A DNA stretch of 40,847 nt. It comes from Fuerstiella sp. Its GTDB lineage: Bacteria; Planctomycetota; Planctomycetia; Planctomycetales; Planctomycetaceae. Positions 8,475 to 17,405 of this stretch are shown here, piece after piece (within the stretch, counting starts at the first letter, position 1; every line of letters starts with the position of its first letter). The notes beneath the pieces are model-generated. The model ran no database searches, was not told the origin of the DNA, and was given only the letters and a program-made list of their open reading frames with translations. The stretch covers positions 1-40,847 of the forward strand of contig JAKVAY010000070.1 of assembly GCA_022447185.1 (NCBI GenBank), in the 5' to 3' direction. The position numbers were made by a program, and so were the translations under genes.

Positions 8475-10166
8475 TCAAAAAGAGAAACCTGATACTCGAC
8501 CAGACGTCAGGATACAGACAGTCATCTGAGTCAGCAGCAGGGACCACCATATGGCTGGTCTGCCGCGGGTACCGTAATACTTCAGTTCTGCGCGAACCAA
8601 ATGAGCTGCTAGGAACAGTAGCCACGGAGTGAGGAAGCACCACAGGCGAGCCGCTTCACCACTGTTACGTCCCGACAGCCACAGGACTACGATCGTGACC
8701 AGAATAGCGGCCGATACATCGATGGCCAGTGTCCTGGACGTTCGACGAAGGTCTGTGGCAAAGCTGCCTATTCCACACCCAGCCAGAGCAGCCAGAGAAA
8801 GTGGCAGGCCCACGGCCACAGCCAGTTCAACCGGGTTGACAATCATCCACTTCCAGGCGGTGCGAGTATACTCTTTATAGAAATCGTTGTGATTCATCAG
8901 GTTTGTCGACCACACGGTCAACATATTACAGTCTGTTGCAACGCTGAAGACTGTGGTCGCGACAACAGGTGTAGCCACGATGGCAGCCATTACAATCGCA
9001 CTACGAAGCAGTTCCTTTTTGTGGCATTGCTGTCTGTCGGTGATTTGCCGGAGGGATCGAATGATGAATAACACAACAAGCAGGGCGGCAACAGGTAAGT
9101 GAGCGAGACTCAGCATAAGCCCGATCCAGAGAATCAGTCCGCCGGTAATCGCACTAAGAAGGCGACGTGGAATCTTTGCCTGCGATATGAGGGAAAGGAC
9201 TCCCAGATACATAGCTGACAAGGCTGTCAGGCAATACAGGACATCCGATTTCGGCAGGAAAACGGCCAGACAGGGGAGTGTGGCCCAGAGGCAGCTGACG
9301 CGCCAGGCAACCAATGCATCAAAACATCTTCGAATGAGGAAATACAGAGGGATCGCCGTCAGAGCAGCCGCGAGCGTCGTCAGCTCCGAAACCACGAACA
9401 ACGCGACGAATTCCGAATTGTCCAGGATCCGATCCTCGTGTCCCAGATTCAACGAGGCCTCAGTGGTTCGAAATGCTTTGACATCATCGCGGTCGATCCA
9501 GAGTCGAATTTGTTCTGCAACCCGCGGTGAACTGCGGCACAGCTGAATGACCCATTTGTTCAGCAGGAACAGACCTGGTGGATGAGTCCCCATATGCAGG
9601 ACTTCGTCCTGAATGCGTTCTGTGTAGGACGCCAGGAACTTCCGGGTTGAATCGATGTTGAAATTCGCCTCATAGAAATATCCGGATGAAGCCGGGTCAT
9701 ACAGTACCCACAATGATTTCAAATTTCGGTGGGGGGCCGGGGCGCAACGTTCTGCTGTTTTGAGCCAGACCCATGAACCAAACACAAGTGAGAATAACAG
9801 GAATCCAGTGACAGAGCGGGACGGGCCCCGTTGCTGACGAGTTTTGTCACTGCGGGTACGCGCGTGGTGCTCAAGCAGATAACGATTTCCAACGGAAGCC
9901 ACGAACAGCAGAACCGAGATCCCCAAGACTGTAGGGGCGAACTGTGAGACTGCTAAGATCGGTTGTTCAGGGAATTCATGCCGATGCCAGACCCATTCGT
10001 CAGGGATTCCCAGTGGAACTGCGGAACTGACGATGATGCCTGCCTGAATCGTGGCAGCGACCACCAGACCGGAAATGACGAGTGATTGTGTTCGCAAAAT
10101 TTGGTCGGAAATTCTGTCGGCGCGCCTGACACGCAGGAAAAGACTGGCCCGATTCTTACACAGCAA
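8475..10166 (-). CDS. Polytopic membrane protein, GT-C/GT39-like glycosyltransferase candidate
   Basis: A protein of about 563 residues with many hydrophobic segments, consistent with a GT-C fold lipid-linked-sugar glycosyltransferase. Suggestive features are an HPPG motif after a charged loop (LHMGTHPPGLFLLNKW, about residues 191-206), which recalls the HPP loop of the ArnT/PMT-like families, an early Asp-Glu pair (GIPDEW), and a late RNSGEAARLWCFLTPW segment that resembles GT-C proteins. It sits directly after a methyltransferase and two nucleotide-sugar enzymes on the same strand, which supports a role in building a surface glycan. The start is uncertain: TTG at 10166 comes right after an in-frame stop and there is no early ATG; an internal TTG is possible. 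The enzymatic assignment is inference; the membrane topology is clear. Confidence 0.7.
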   Translation of the reverse strand: MLCKNRASLFLRVRRADRISDQILRTQSLVISGLVVAATIQAGIIVSSAVPLGIPDEWVWHRHEFPEQPILAVSQFAPTVLGISVLLFVASVGNRYLLEHHARTRSDKTRQQRGPSRSVTGFLLFSLVFGSWVWLKTAERCAPAPHRNLKSLWVLYDPASSGYFYEANFNIDSTRKFLASYTERIQDEVLHMGTHPPGLFLLNKWVIQLCRSSPRVAEQIRLWIDRDDVKAFRTTEASLNLGHEDRILDNSEFVALFVVSELTTLAAALTAIPLYFLIRRCFDALVAWRVSCLWATLPCLAVFLPKSDVLYCLTALSAMYLGVLSLISQAKIPRRLLSAITGGLILWIGLMLSLAHLPVAALLVVLFIIRSLRQITDRQQCHKKELLRSAIVMAAIVATPVVATTVFSVATDCNMLTVWSTNLMNHNDFYKEYTRTAWKWMIVNPVELAVAVGLPLSLAALAGCGIGSFATDLRRTSRTLAIDVSAAILVTIVVLWLSGRNSGEAARLWCFLTPWLLFLAAHLVRAELKYYGTRGRPAIWWSLLLTQMTVCILTSGRVSGFSF

Positions 10167-10316
10167 TCATGCTGCCGTCGTTAAAGGAAACGCAAACATC
10201 ATTGCTCAATACTCGACCGTAAGTCTATCGATGTCGGTCCGTCGAAGAGACTGACATGACAAAATGCTGCTGGGATTTATGGAGTTGGTTCCTGAATTCA
10301 GTGAATTGATGAATTG

Positions 10317-11015
10317 TCATACCACGGGCATCCGTCCGGCAATGGTCCAGTGTCGATCGGAGGATTGATTCACCCAGTCCGGATTAAGTCCGTTTTGAAC
10401 AAGGACTGTCCGGACTTCTCTCATCGTCAATGCAGCGTGGAGCGAGTCCTTAAACATCTTTTGCTGGTGTCGTGTGGCCGTTCCGGCGTGTTCTTTCACC
10501 AGCTGATCAACTTCTTCAGTGGTGTCCGGTCGCAGCAGGTCGCGTATATAAACAACAGCATGTGGAGCCACAACTCGATGGATCTCTGAAAACGCATCGG
10601 CGGGATTCGGAATGTGGTGGATAATGCTGTTGGAAATTAATTGTTGACAGGAGTTGTTCGGAACAGGTAATCGTCTGGCATTGCACAAAATCGGAATCAC
10701 TGCCTGCGAACATCCGGCCGCACTGATGTTTTGTCGGGCGACTTCCAGCATCTGCTTCGACAGGTCGCAGGCGATCACTGTGTGTCGGACCGTAAGCCGA
10801 CTGCTGAGGAGGATCGGTATTTGCGCAGTACCAGTGCCGAGATCCAGAATGTGGAGGGTCGCGTTGTCATTGGATTGATGAACATCGGGACTGGAAAATG
10901 CGAGGTAGTCGTCCACGAATCGTCGATTCACATCTGCGTGGTCCATATTGTCATAGTCTTCGGCTTCCTGTACCGAGTCCATGACTTCCGGCTCACGCGT
11001 TCGGGAAAGGCTCAT
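10317..11015 (-). CDS. Class I SAM-dependent methyltransferase
   Basis: A protein of about 232 residues with a Rossmann-like methyltransferase core: motif I LHILDLGTGTAQIPI, an acidic end of strand 2 (VIACDLSKQMLEVAR), the NARRLPVPNNSCQQLISNSIIHHI segment corresponding to motifs II-III, and AFSEIHRVVAPHAVVYIRDL. It belongs to the broad UbiE/Methyltransf_11-type group, and the acceptor cannot be read from sequence. I start it at the ATG at 11015 (AGGA about 9 nt upstream, 14 bp after the epimerase stop) rather than the TTG at 11057, which would overlap the preceding gene. Its place behind two nucleotide-sugar enzymes and ahead of a GT-C-like protein suggests glycan or polyprenyl-linked sugar methylation, but this is inferred from context only. 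Confidence 0.85.
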   Translation of the reverse strand: MSLSRTREPEVMDSVQEAEDYDNMDHADVNRRFVDDYLAFSSPDVHQSNDNATLHILDLGTGTAQIPILLSSRLTVRHTVIACDLSKQMLEVARQNISAAGCSQAVIPILCNARRLPVPNNSCQQLISNSIIHHIPNPADAFSEIHRVVAPHAVVYIRDLLRPDTTEEVDQLVKEHAGTATRHQQKMFKDSLHAALTMREVRTVLVQNGLNPDWVNQSSDRHWTIAGRMPVV

Positions 11016-11029
11016 TGGTCCATTCCTGT

Positions 11030-12016
11030 TTATGCGTCGTGATATTCGCGGTACCAATCAATAAATCGCCGCACGCCGGTTTCAATTGGGGTCGAGGGAC
11101 GAAATCCAACGGCTTCCTGCAGGGCATCGACATCAGCGAATGTTGCCGGTACATCCCCGGGCTGCATGGGCAGCATGATCTTTTCAGCCTCGATTCCCAG
11201 GCACTCTTCGATACAGCTGATCAACCGCATCAACTCGACAGGCTGATTGTTTCCGATGTTATAGACACGACAGGGAGCGGACGTTGCATTGTCTGAAGCT
11301 GATTCAGGGACATGGTCGCTGATTCGTACTACGCCTTCAACAATGTCGTCCACAAACGTGAAATCACGCTGCATTTTTCCGTGATTGAACACGTTGATCG
11401 GCCGCCCGTTAGTGATCGCCTCGGTGAACAGCCACATTGCCATATCTGGTCGGCCCCATGGCCCATAGACCGTGAAAAACCTGAGACCTGTTACAGGTAT
11501 GCCGAACAGGTGACTGTAGCAGTGGGCCATGAGTTCGTTCGATTTCTTTGTGGCAGCGTACAAACTGACCGGATGATCGACACGGTCACTCACTCGAAAA
11601 GGAATGCCGGGATTTGTCCCGTAGACTGAACTGGAAGAGGCATAGACCAGATGACCGGTCTTCTGTCGACGACACTCTTCGAGGACATTGATAAACCCAA
11701 CCAGATTGGAATCCACATAAGCATGTGGATTCTCCAGCGAGTAGCGAACACCGGCCTGTGCAGCCAAATGAATCACACTGTCAAAGTGATGTTCAGTGAA
11801 AATGCGACTCATTGCATCCCGGTCTTCCAGGGCGGCTTCCGCGAACGTGAAATTCGGGTTAGGTGACAACAGTCCCAGCCGATCTTTCTTAAGCTGCACT
11901 GAGTAATAGTCGTTGAGGTTGTCGAGTCCAACAACGGTGTCGCCTCGGTCGAGCAATGCACGGGATGTGTGCATCCCAATGAATCCTGCAGCTCCGGTGA
12001 CCAGAATATTCGACAT
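11030..12016 (-). CDS. NAD-dependent epimerase, UDP-glucuronate 4-epimerase-like
   Basis: A 328-residue extended short-chain dehydrogenase. The NAD-binding glycine motif is at the very N-terminus (VTGAAGFIGMHTSRAL), then LDNLNDYYSVQLKKDRL, HLAAQAGVRYSLENPHAYVDSN, the catalytic Ser/Thr region (VYASSSSVYG), the YxxxK motif (YAATKKSNELM), LRFFTVYGPWGRPDMA, and RDFTFVDDIVEGV. The NDYYSV segment and the GRPDMA segment are typical of UDP-glucuronate 4-epimerases (LpsL/CapI type), which make UDP-galacturonate. ATG at 12016 leaves the Rossmann strand right at the start, as is usual. It follows the UDP-xylose-synthase-like gene by 100 bp and precedes the methyltransferase by 14 bp. Both sugar enzymes would use UDP-glucuronate, a coherent pair. 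Substrate specificity is inferred from resemblance. Confidence 0.9.
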   Translation of the reverse strand: MSNILVTGAAGFIGMHTSRALLDRGDTVVGLDNLNDYYSVQLKKDRLGLLSPNPNFTFAEAALEDRDAMSRIFTEHHFDSVIHLAAQAGVRYSLENPHAYVDSNLVGFINVLEECRRQKTGHLVYASSSSVYGTNPGIPFRVSDRVDHPVSLYAATKKSNELMAHCYSHLFGIPVTGLRFFTVYGPWGRPDMAMWLFTEAITNGRPINVFNHGKMQRDFTFVDDIVEGVVRISDHVPESASDNATSAPCRVYNIGNNQPVELMRLISCIEECLGIEAEKIMLPMQPGDVPATFADVDALQEAVGFRPSTPIETGVRRFIDWYREYHDA

Positions 12017-12115
12017 TTTCCACCGGGCTCCAAGGAAATGAGTCAACAGCGACCAACGGGTGTTCCACGGGTCTACGTACAGATCAGGCCGATTTGTGTA
12101 CTGAAATTGGCTGGA

Positions 12116-13054
12116 TCAGGATGATTTCATCAGTTTTCTGTGCCAGTCAATTGTCCGCTCAAGTCCGTCGCTGAGTGGTACACCTGGCTGCCAGTCCAGC
12201 CAGTTTTGGGCTCGACCAATGTCGGGACAGCGTTGTTGGGGGTCGTCTTTGGGAAGTGGATGGTGTGTGATCTTTGACGAACTGTCGGTTGCGGTGATGA
12301 CTGCCTGAGCCAGTTCGAGCATTGTATTTTCGATCGGGTTGCCAATATTGACCGGACCGATGTGCTGATCCTGATCCATCATACGGAGCATGCCTTCAAT
12401 CAGGTCATCACAATAGCAGAACGAACGAGTCTGCATTCCGTCTCCGTAAATTGTGATATCATCGCCGACCAGCGCCTGACGAATAAAATTGGAAATCACA
12501 CGTCCATCATTCGGATCCATGCGAGGCCCGTAGGTGTTGAAGATCCGAATGATGCGAATCTCGATGTCGTGAGCCTGGTGGTAGTTCATCAGCAATGACT
12601 CAGCAATCCGTTTCCCTTCGTCGTAGCAACTACGGGGACCAATTGGATTGACATGCCCCCAGTACTCTTCCGTTTGAGGGTGAATTTGCGGATCACCATA
12701 GACTTCCGATGTCGAGGCATGCAGCACACGGGCCTGACATCGTTTGGCCAGACCCATAATGTTGACCATTCCGACCGTGGAGGTTTTGATTGTCTTAATC
12801 GGGTTGAATTGATACGCCTCCGGTGACGCAGGACATGCCAGATTGAAAATACGGTCCACTTCCAGAAAGATCGGATGCACAATGTCGTGTCGGATGACCT
12901 CAAAGCCGGAATGGTCCATGAGGTGCTGGATGTTTCGACGTTTGCCGGTAAAGAAATTGTCCAGACAGATGACTTCGTCGCCACGCTCGATGAGTCGATC
13001 GCAAAGGTGGCTCCCCAGAAAACCGGCGCCACCAGTGACCAGGACTGTCGACAT
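12116..13054 (-). CDS. UDP-glucuronate decarboxylase (UDP-xylose synthase)-like
   Basis: A 312-residue extended SDR. Landmarks are [19 protein letters not shown] (NAD site), [56 protein letters not shown], the YxxxK motif in [37 protein letters not shown], and [14 protein letters not shown]. This set, especially the PIKTIKT and [15 protein letters not shown] blocks, matches UDP-xylose synthase (UXS), which oxidises and decarboxylates UDP-glucuronate to UDP-xylose. The ATG at 13054 places the glycine motif at residues 8-14. An upstream in-frame ORF extension to 13120 has no family resemblance. The gene follows gltX by about 97 bp and is followed by another UDP-glucuronate enzyme. Assignment at family level is strong, and exact product chemistry is likely. 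Confidence 0.92.
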   Translation of the reverse strand: MSTVLVTGGAGFLGSHLCDRLIERGDEVICLDNFFTGKRRNIQHLMDHSGFEVIRHDIVHPIFLEVDRIFNLACPASPEAYQFNPIKTIKTSTVGMVNIMGLAKRCQARVLHASTSEVYGDPQIHPQTEEYWGHVNPIGPRSCYDEGKRIAESLLMNYHQAHDIEIRIIRIFNTYGPRMDPNDGRVISNFIRQALVGDDITIYGDGMQTRSFCYCDDLIEGMLRMMDQDQHIGPVNIGNPIENTMLELAQAVITATDSSSKITHHPLPKDDPQQRCPDIGRAQNWLDWQPGVPLSDGLERTIDWHRKLMKSS

Positions 13055-13150
13055 GTTTTGTACCCTGCACGTGGAAAAAACCGAATCACAACTCGAATTG
13101 TAGCATGCTGCTGCCGTCAAGAACTCCGATTTTGTACTTGTCTGGGACCA

Positions 13151-14731
13151 TTACCCGGAACGCATTGTTTCTGCAATTCCAATCGCTCGATCTATACGCT
13201 TCAGGCTGGTTGCCTGGCCCAGCAATTCCAGTGTCCCAAACAGATCCGCCCCCTGTGCTTTTCCCGTGACACACAGCCGCAGTGGCGCTGCTATGGCACC
13301 AAAGCGGATTCCCTGTCTGTCCACGAATTCCTGAACCAGGTCGTGCAGGGCTGCACTGTGGAATGGTGTGCAGTCGGCCAATTCGTCACGCAGATTCTTC
13401 AGCAGACCAATTGTTTCATCCGGTGTCACAACACGCTTTCGAAAATTCTTGTCGTCGAATTCCAGGTCGTCGTCTTCAACAAAGAATTCATCCAGTGACA
13501 GGATATCTCCAAAAACCCGTATGCGATCACCTGCCAGCTCGATCACGTATTTGACGCGGTTCCGTGTGATTTCGTCAGCATCTGGTTGAATCAACCCCGC
13601 CTCTTTTAGAAATCCTAAACACCCGTGCAGACGTTCTTCATGCGACAGTTCTGACATCCAGTGTGCCTGGTAACTCATCAGTTTGTCGGGATCCAGACCG
13701 GCCGATCCACTGACAACTCTCTGCAGACCAAAGTGTTGCTGCATCTCAGCGTTCGAAAAAATTTCGGTTTCATCGTCCAGGGACCAGCCCAGCCGCACCA
13801 GCGCGTTCAGCAGTCCCGATGGCAGAAATCCAACTTCACGGTAAAAGGCCACCATTACCGGTGACAACCCATCTTCGCCGGCATCCCGGCCGATGCGTGT
13901 CAGGACCTGATCCCCCAGTTCGAACAGTTTTCGAAATTCTTTTTGCTGACGGTACTTTCCAATCTCACGCTTACTCAATTTCCGTTTTGATGCCGGCGCC
14001 GCCACAAACGGGATGTGGGCAAATTCGGGCAATGGGGTTCCAATCGCCTCGTGGATCAGCACCTGGATGGGTGTATTCGACAGATGTTCTTCGGCACGGA
14101 TCACATGGCTGATGCTCATCGCTGCGTCGTCGACAACCGTTGCGAAATTGTAAAGTGGGCTCCCGTCATTTCTGGCAATGACAGGATCGACCATCAGTGA
14201 ACAGTCCCATTCCACTTCGCCGCGAACAAGATCTGTGATACGCACAGTGCGATTTCTTGGGACCAGAAACCGCACCACATGTGGATCTCCGGCTGCTTTT
14301 CGTGCTTCGATTTCATTGATGGTCAGGTCCAGCGAGGTCCGGCTGCTGACATACTGTTTTTTTTCACGTTCGGCGACCTCACGCTGCTGTCGTGTTTCGT
14401 CCGGTGATTCAAAATCCAGGTACGCACATTGAGTATCCAGCAGCTGGTTTATCGCTTCGTCATAATGTTCACGCCGTTGAGACTGAAAGTACGGACCACA
14501 GTCACCACCGGTCTCCGGCCCCTCATCCCAGTCCAGTCCCAGCCAGCGAAATGCGTCCAGGATCGGTTCCAGTGCCTCTTCAACGTTTCGCTGCTGATCT
14601 GTGTCATCAATCCGCAGAACGAACTGGCCAGTGTTGTGCCGGGCCCAGAGCCAGTTGAACAGAGCTGTTCTCATGCCGCCGATGTGCATGTATCCTGTAG
14701 GGCTTGGGGCAAAACGAGTTCTTACAGTCAT
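13151..14731 (-). CDS. gltX: Glutamate--tRNA ligase
   Basis: A 526-residue class I aminoacyl-tRNA synthetase that charges tRNA-Glu. The ATP-binding HIGH-type signature is in PSPTGYMHIGGMRTALFNW (HIGG at 16-19), the conserved LRIDDTD is at 39-45, and the KMSKS-type signature reads KLSKR at 251-255. The remaining C-terminal part is the anticodon-binding helical region. The length is a little above the common 470-500 residues. Translation starts at ATG 14731. It is the first gene of a long co-directional minus-strand series; the sequence upstream is divergent with a sulfatase gene. Whether it is the discriminating or non-discriminating form cannot be read here, since no gatCAB is in view. Identification is firm. 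Confidence 0.97.
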   Translation of the reverse strand: MTVRTRFAPSPTGYMHIGGMRTALFNWLWARHNTGQFVLRIDDTDQQRNVEEALEPILDAFRWLGLDWDEGPETGGDCGPYFQSQRREHYDEAINQLLDTQCAYLDFESPDETRQQREVAEREKKQYVSSRTSLDLTINEIEARKAAGDPHVVRFLVPRNRTVRITDLVRGEVEWDCSLMVDPVIARNDGSPLYNFATVVDDAAMSISHVIRAEEHLSNTPIQVLIHEAIGTPLPEFAHIPFVAAPASKRKLSKREIGKYRQQKEFRKLFELGDQVLTRIGRDAGEDGLSPVMVAFYREVGFLPSGLLNALVRLGWSLDDETEIFSNAEMQQHFGLQRVVSGSAGLDPDKLMSYQAHWMSELSHEERLHGCLGFLKEAGLIQPDADEITRNRVKYVIELAGDRIRVFGDILSLDEFFVEDDDLEFDDKNFRKRVVTPDETIGLLKNLRDELADCTPFHSAALHDLVQEFVDRQGIRFGAIAAPLRLCVTGKAQGADLFGTLELLGQATSLKRIDRAIGIAETMRSG

Positions 14732-15107
14732 TGATCAGGCTCCCAACACAGGTGGTGCAGAGATTTCCAGCGTGCACACGTTGATCTCAGTTGTCGGATC
14801 GTAGTGGCCTCAAATCAGGCTGCAATCTGTGACAGATAGGAATTATCACGGGATTCCGGCAATCATGTTTTGAAATCGTGTGGCGACAGCTTGCAGTACA
14901 GATTCCCGTAACGATGAGAATGTCGGCATCAGTTGTCATATGAACCAGGGGGCAATGTCTGACCAGTGGTGCTTCAGTCCTGTGATGCACCATCATCGAT
15001 GATGCGGTCGGCAACCATCCACCGCAATTGGTAGCGGAATGTCCGACCATTGTCGTGTGTTGATCGAATGATGGGCATTTGAGAGTCTGTGGCAGGAGTC
15101 ATGAATA
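14732..15107. other. Divergent intergenic region between gltX and a sulfatase gene
   Basis: This 376-bp region separates minus-strand gltX from the plus-strand sulfatase and should contain promoters for both. It includes a perfect 14-bp palindrome (CATCATCGATGATG, 14991-15004), which could be an operator or chance. The sulfatase ribosome site, AGGAG, lies about 9 nt before its ATG. No gene or RNA was recognised. Confidence 0.45.
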
Positions 15108-16484
15108 ATGAACCGTATCTTCTTACTATTGATTTGTTGTTCCACGACGGTGCTTTTCTCGGGATCGACAAATGCAACACCACCGAACATCGTTCTAATC
15201 ATCAGCGATGATCAGGCTTGGACGGACTATGGATTTATGGGGCATCCCACGATCCGGACGCCCCATCTGGATCGATTGGCGTCACGCAGCGCATTGTTTC
15301 GAAGAGGCTATGTCCCGACAGCATTGTGCAGGCCGTCTTTGGCAACGCTGGCGACGGGGCTTTATGCACACCGCCACGGAATCACGGGCAACGATCCGGC
15401 TCGTGTACGCTCCGGGAACCAGGCGGAATTCAATCAGTTACAAGAGGATCTGATTTCGAAAATCAACCGTATTCCAACGTTGCCGGGACTACTCAGACAG
15501 GCTGGATATCGCAGTCATCAAAGCGGGAAATGGTGGGAAGGCAACTTTCGTCGAGGGGGATTCACGCACGGAATGACACGTGGATTTCCTATGCCGGGTG
15601 GTCGTCATGGTGATGACGGACTGAAAATCGGGCGTCAGGGACTGTCGCCGGTACTGGAGTTCATCAATGACTCTGTTGCGCAACAAACTCCGTTTTTTGT
15701 CTGGTATGCTCCGTTTCTTCCACATACACCCCACAATCCCCCTGAGCGACTTCTGGTAAAATATCGTGCCCCGGATCGTCCGATAGAGTTGGCCACGTAT
15801 TTCGCTATGTGCGAATGGTTTGACCAAACCTGCGGTGAACTGGTCGACCACATTCAGAATCAGGGACTCGCAGAGAACACTTTGATTGTCTACGTCACTG
15901 ATAACGGCTGGATTCAACGAACTGCGCACACGCTCGTTCCGGATGGCTGGAGGACTCAGTTCGCTCCCAGGTCGAAACAGTCACCCAATGAAGGCGGAAT
16001 CCGCACACCGGTGATGTTGTGCTGGCCTGGAACGATCGAACCTGCTGACCGTTCGGAACTGGTCAGCAGTATCGATCTGGTTCCCACTATGCTGGCCGCT
16101 GCGGGTGTGAATTCTTCTCCATCCATGCCCGGAATCAGTCTGTTGCCCCTCGTAACCGAATCACAGACACTGCAGCGCGATGTGATCTTTGGAGAAAGTT
16201 TTGCGCATGATATTGTTGATCTGGATAACCCGCAGGACACGCTGCTGTACCGCTGGATCATTCAGGATCGGTGGAAACTGATCCTGACCTACGATGGGCA
16301 GGTGACTCGCTATCGGGTTGTTCATGATTATGCCGAACGACGCCCACAATTGTTTGATCTTCACGATGATCCGCATGAAGAAAACAACGTGGCTGCCGAC
16401 CATCCACAACTTGTCGCCCGACTTGCCGAACGGATTGCAAACTGGTGGAACGTGGACGAACGTATGGTCCAAACCACACCCTGA
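15108..16484 (+). CDS. Sulfatase with non-canonical formylglycine motif
   Basis: A 458-residue exported sulfatase. A signal peptide (hydrophobic residues 4-18) is followed by the alkaline-phosphatase-fold start NIVLIISDDQAWTDYG with the metal-binding Asp pair at 34-35, then LCRPSLATLATGLYAHRHG with Cys74, KSGKWWEG-like and HTPHNPPERL segments, VYVTDNGW, and the C-terminal LFDLHDDPHEENN typical of the family. The expected formylglycine signature is CxPxR, but here it reads C-R-P-S-L, so the usual Arg at +4 is Leu78. The enzyme would hydrolyse sulfate esters in the periplasm or outside the cell, if it is activated. ATG at 15108 has AGGAG 9 nt upstream. It stands alone on this strand. The fold is certain; the activity and substrate are not. 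Confidence 0.93.
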   Translation: MNRIFLLLICCSTTVLFSGSTNATPPNIVLIISDDQAWTDYGFMGHPTIRTPHLDRLASRSALFRRGYVPTALCRPSLATLATGLYAHRHGITGNDPARVRSGNQAEFNQLQEDLISKINRIPTLPGLLRQAGYRSHQSGKWWEGNFRRGGFTHGMTRGFPMPGGRHGDDGLKIGRQGLSPVLEFINDSVAQQTPFFVWYAPFLPHTPHNPPERLLVKYRAPDRPIELATYFAMCEWFDQTCGELVDHIQNQGLAENTLIVYVTDNGWIQRTAHTLVPDGWRTQFAPRSKQSPNEGGIRTPVMLCWPGTIEPADRSELVSSIDLVPTMLAAAGVNSSPSMPGISLLPLVTESQTLQRDVIFGESFAHDIVDLDNPQDTLLYRWIIQDRWKLILTYDGQVTRYRVVHDYAERRPQLFDLHDDPHEENNVAADHPQLVARLAERIANWWNVDERMVQTTP

Positions 16485-16724
16485 ATCGAAGCAACTCAGT
16501 CGTGAGTCATGATTGGAGGCTGGTGCGTCTGTTCATGTTGATTGCGGTTTGACGATGCAGGCCGCAGCATCTGCCGGCAAACAAACAGAACTGTTGCGGG
16601 TCGTCAACTGCACATTCGCTCACTGGCGTGTCGAGGACGCGGTCAGCCAGTGAAATCGGACGAAGAACCTGGTACTCGTCCCCCATGTCCGATGTGATTC
16701 TGATTTGGTGCGGCAAACGTCTGG

Positions 16725-16928
16725 TCAACGACCAATGACGGGCTGCGTCTGGGCTCTTCGAGCTCGCATTTGTGCGCGACGGCGGTTTCGGCGGGCCTCA
16801 TCGCTGGGCTTTTCGAAGAACTCGCGCTTGCGCATTTCCTTCTTGATTCCGGCATGCTCTACCAACTTTCGAAATCGCTTGACAGCATCGTTAACATTCT
16901 CGTTGTCCCGCAAACGCAGCTTAACCAC
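16725..16928 (-). CDS. rpsU: Small ribosomal subunit protein bS21
   Basis: A 67-residue, very basic protein matching ribosomal protein S21 of the 30S subunit: [19 protein letters not shown] near the start, then [19 protein letters not shown] and the Arg-rich tail [16 protein letters not shown]21 acts at the 30S platform near the anti-Shine-Dalgarno during initiation. The start is a GTG at 16928 with a strong GGAGG 7 nt upstream; a TTG directly before it (16931) is an alternative with a tighter spacer. The longer open frame reaching 17108 has no resemblance to the family in its extra part and is not used. It is monocistronic in appearance, with the CDP-alcohol phosphatidyltransferase divergent upstream. 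The call is secure. Confidence 0.95.
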   Translation of the reverse strand: MVKLRLRDNENVNDAVKRFRKLVEHAGIKKEMRKREFFEKPSDEARRNRRRAQMRARRAQTQPVIGR

Positions 16929-17405
16929 CAAAGAGCCTCCAAAGTGTGAAAGTGATCCGGCACAACTCAGACGCCGGACTCCTGAAAAGGAACGATCCAG
17001 TGTAACCTGCCATCGGCTACTCGCCAAGCCGGATGCTACAATGTCCGTGTGAAACACGATATTCACTGCACTTCGGGAACGATCGTTTGAATTGCAGCGG
17101 TCTGGCATCGCCTCAATCCTCTTTTAATGATGGCGAAATGGTCGATGCCAGGGGCGCCGTTGACGGTTCCGAAGAGTTTCTGGAAATTCGTATAGATGAT
17201 TTGCGACACTCAGGCTCCACCCTGATGGGAAATTAGTTTCGACCTTGGAGCTTTCTTTCCAGAATCCCTGGTGATTTCTTCACACACACTAAACTACCAA
17301 ATTGTTCAGGCGTCATGTGATGTTCGCTCATGTGAATTCCACTTATGGACGGTTGGACGCTCAGGATCTGCATCAAATTTGAACGACTCTCGTCACGTCG
17401 GAACT
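16929..17405. other. Divergent intergenic region rpsU to CDP-alcohol phosphatidyltransferase
   Basis: A 477-bp region that contains the bS21 leader on the minus strand and the upstream region of the phosphatidyltransferase on the plus strand. Open frames run back from both genes (to 17108 on the minus strand, to 17271 on the plus strand), but their translations look random and lack conserved family features. The GGAGG that serves rpsU lies just upstream of its GTG. No RNA gene or repeat was recognised. Confidence 0.45.

Noticed and set aside
12875..13498. 207-codon plus-strand frame
   Set aside because: It runs antisense across the UXS-like and gltX genes; its translation is Cys/Gln-rich and random in appearance, with no domain.
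14991..15004. Perfect 14-bp palindrome CATCATCGATGATG
   Set aside because: A palindrome of this size is expected a few times by chance in 40 kb, and no second copy or regulator gene nearby supports an operator. It is noted in the intergenic feature only.
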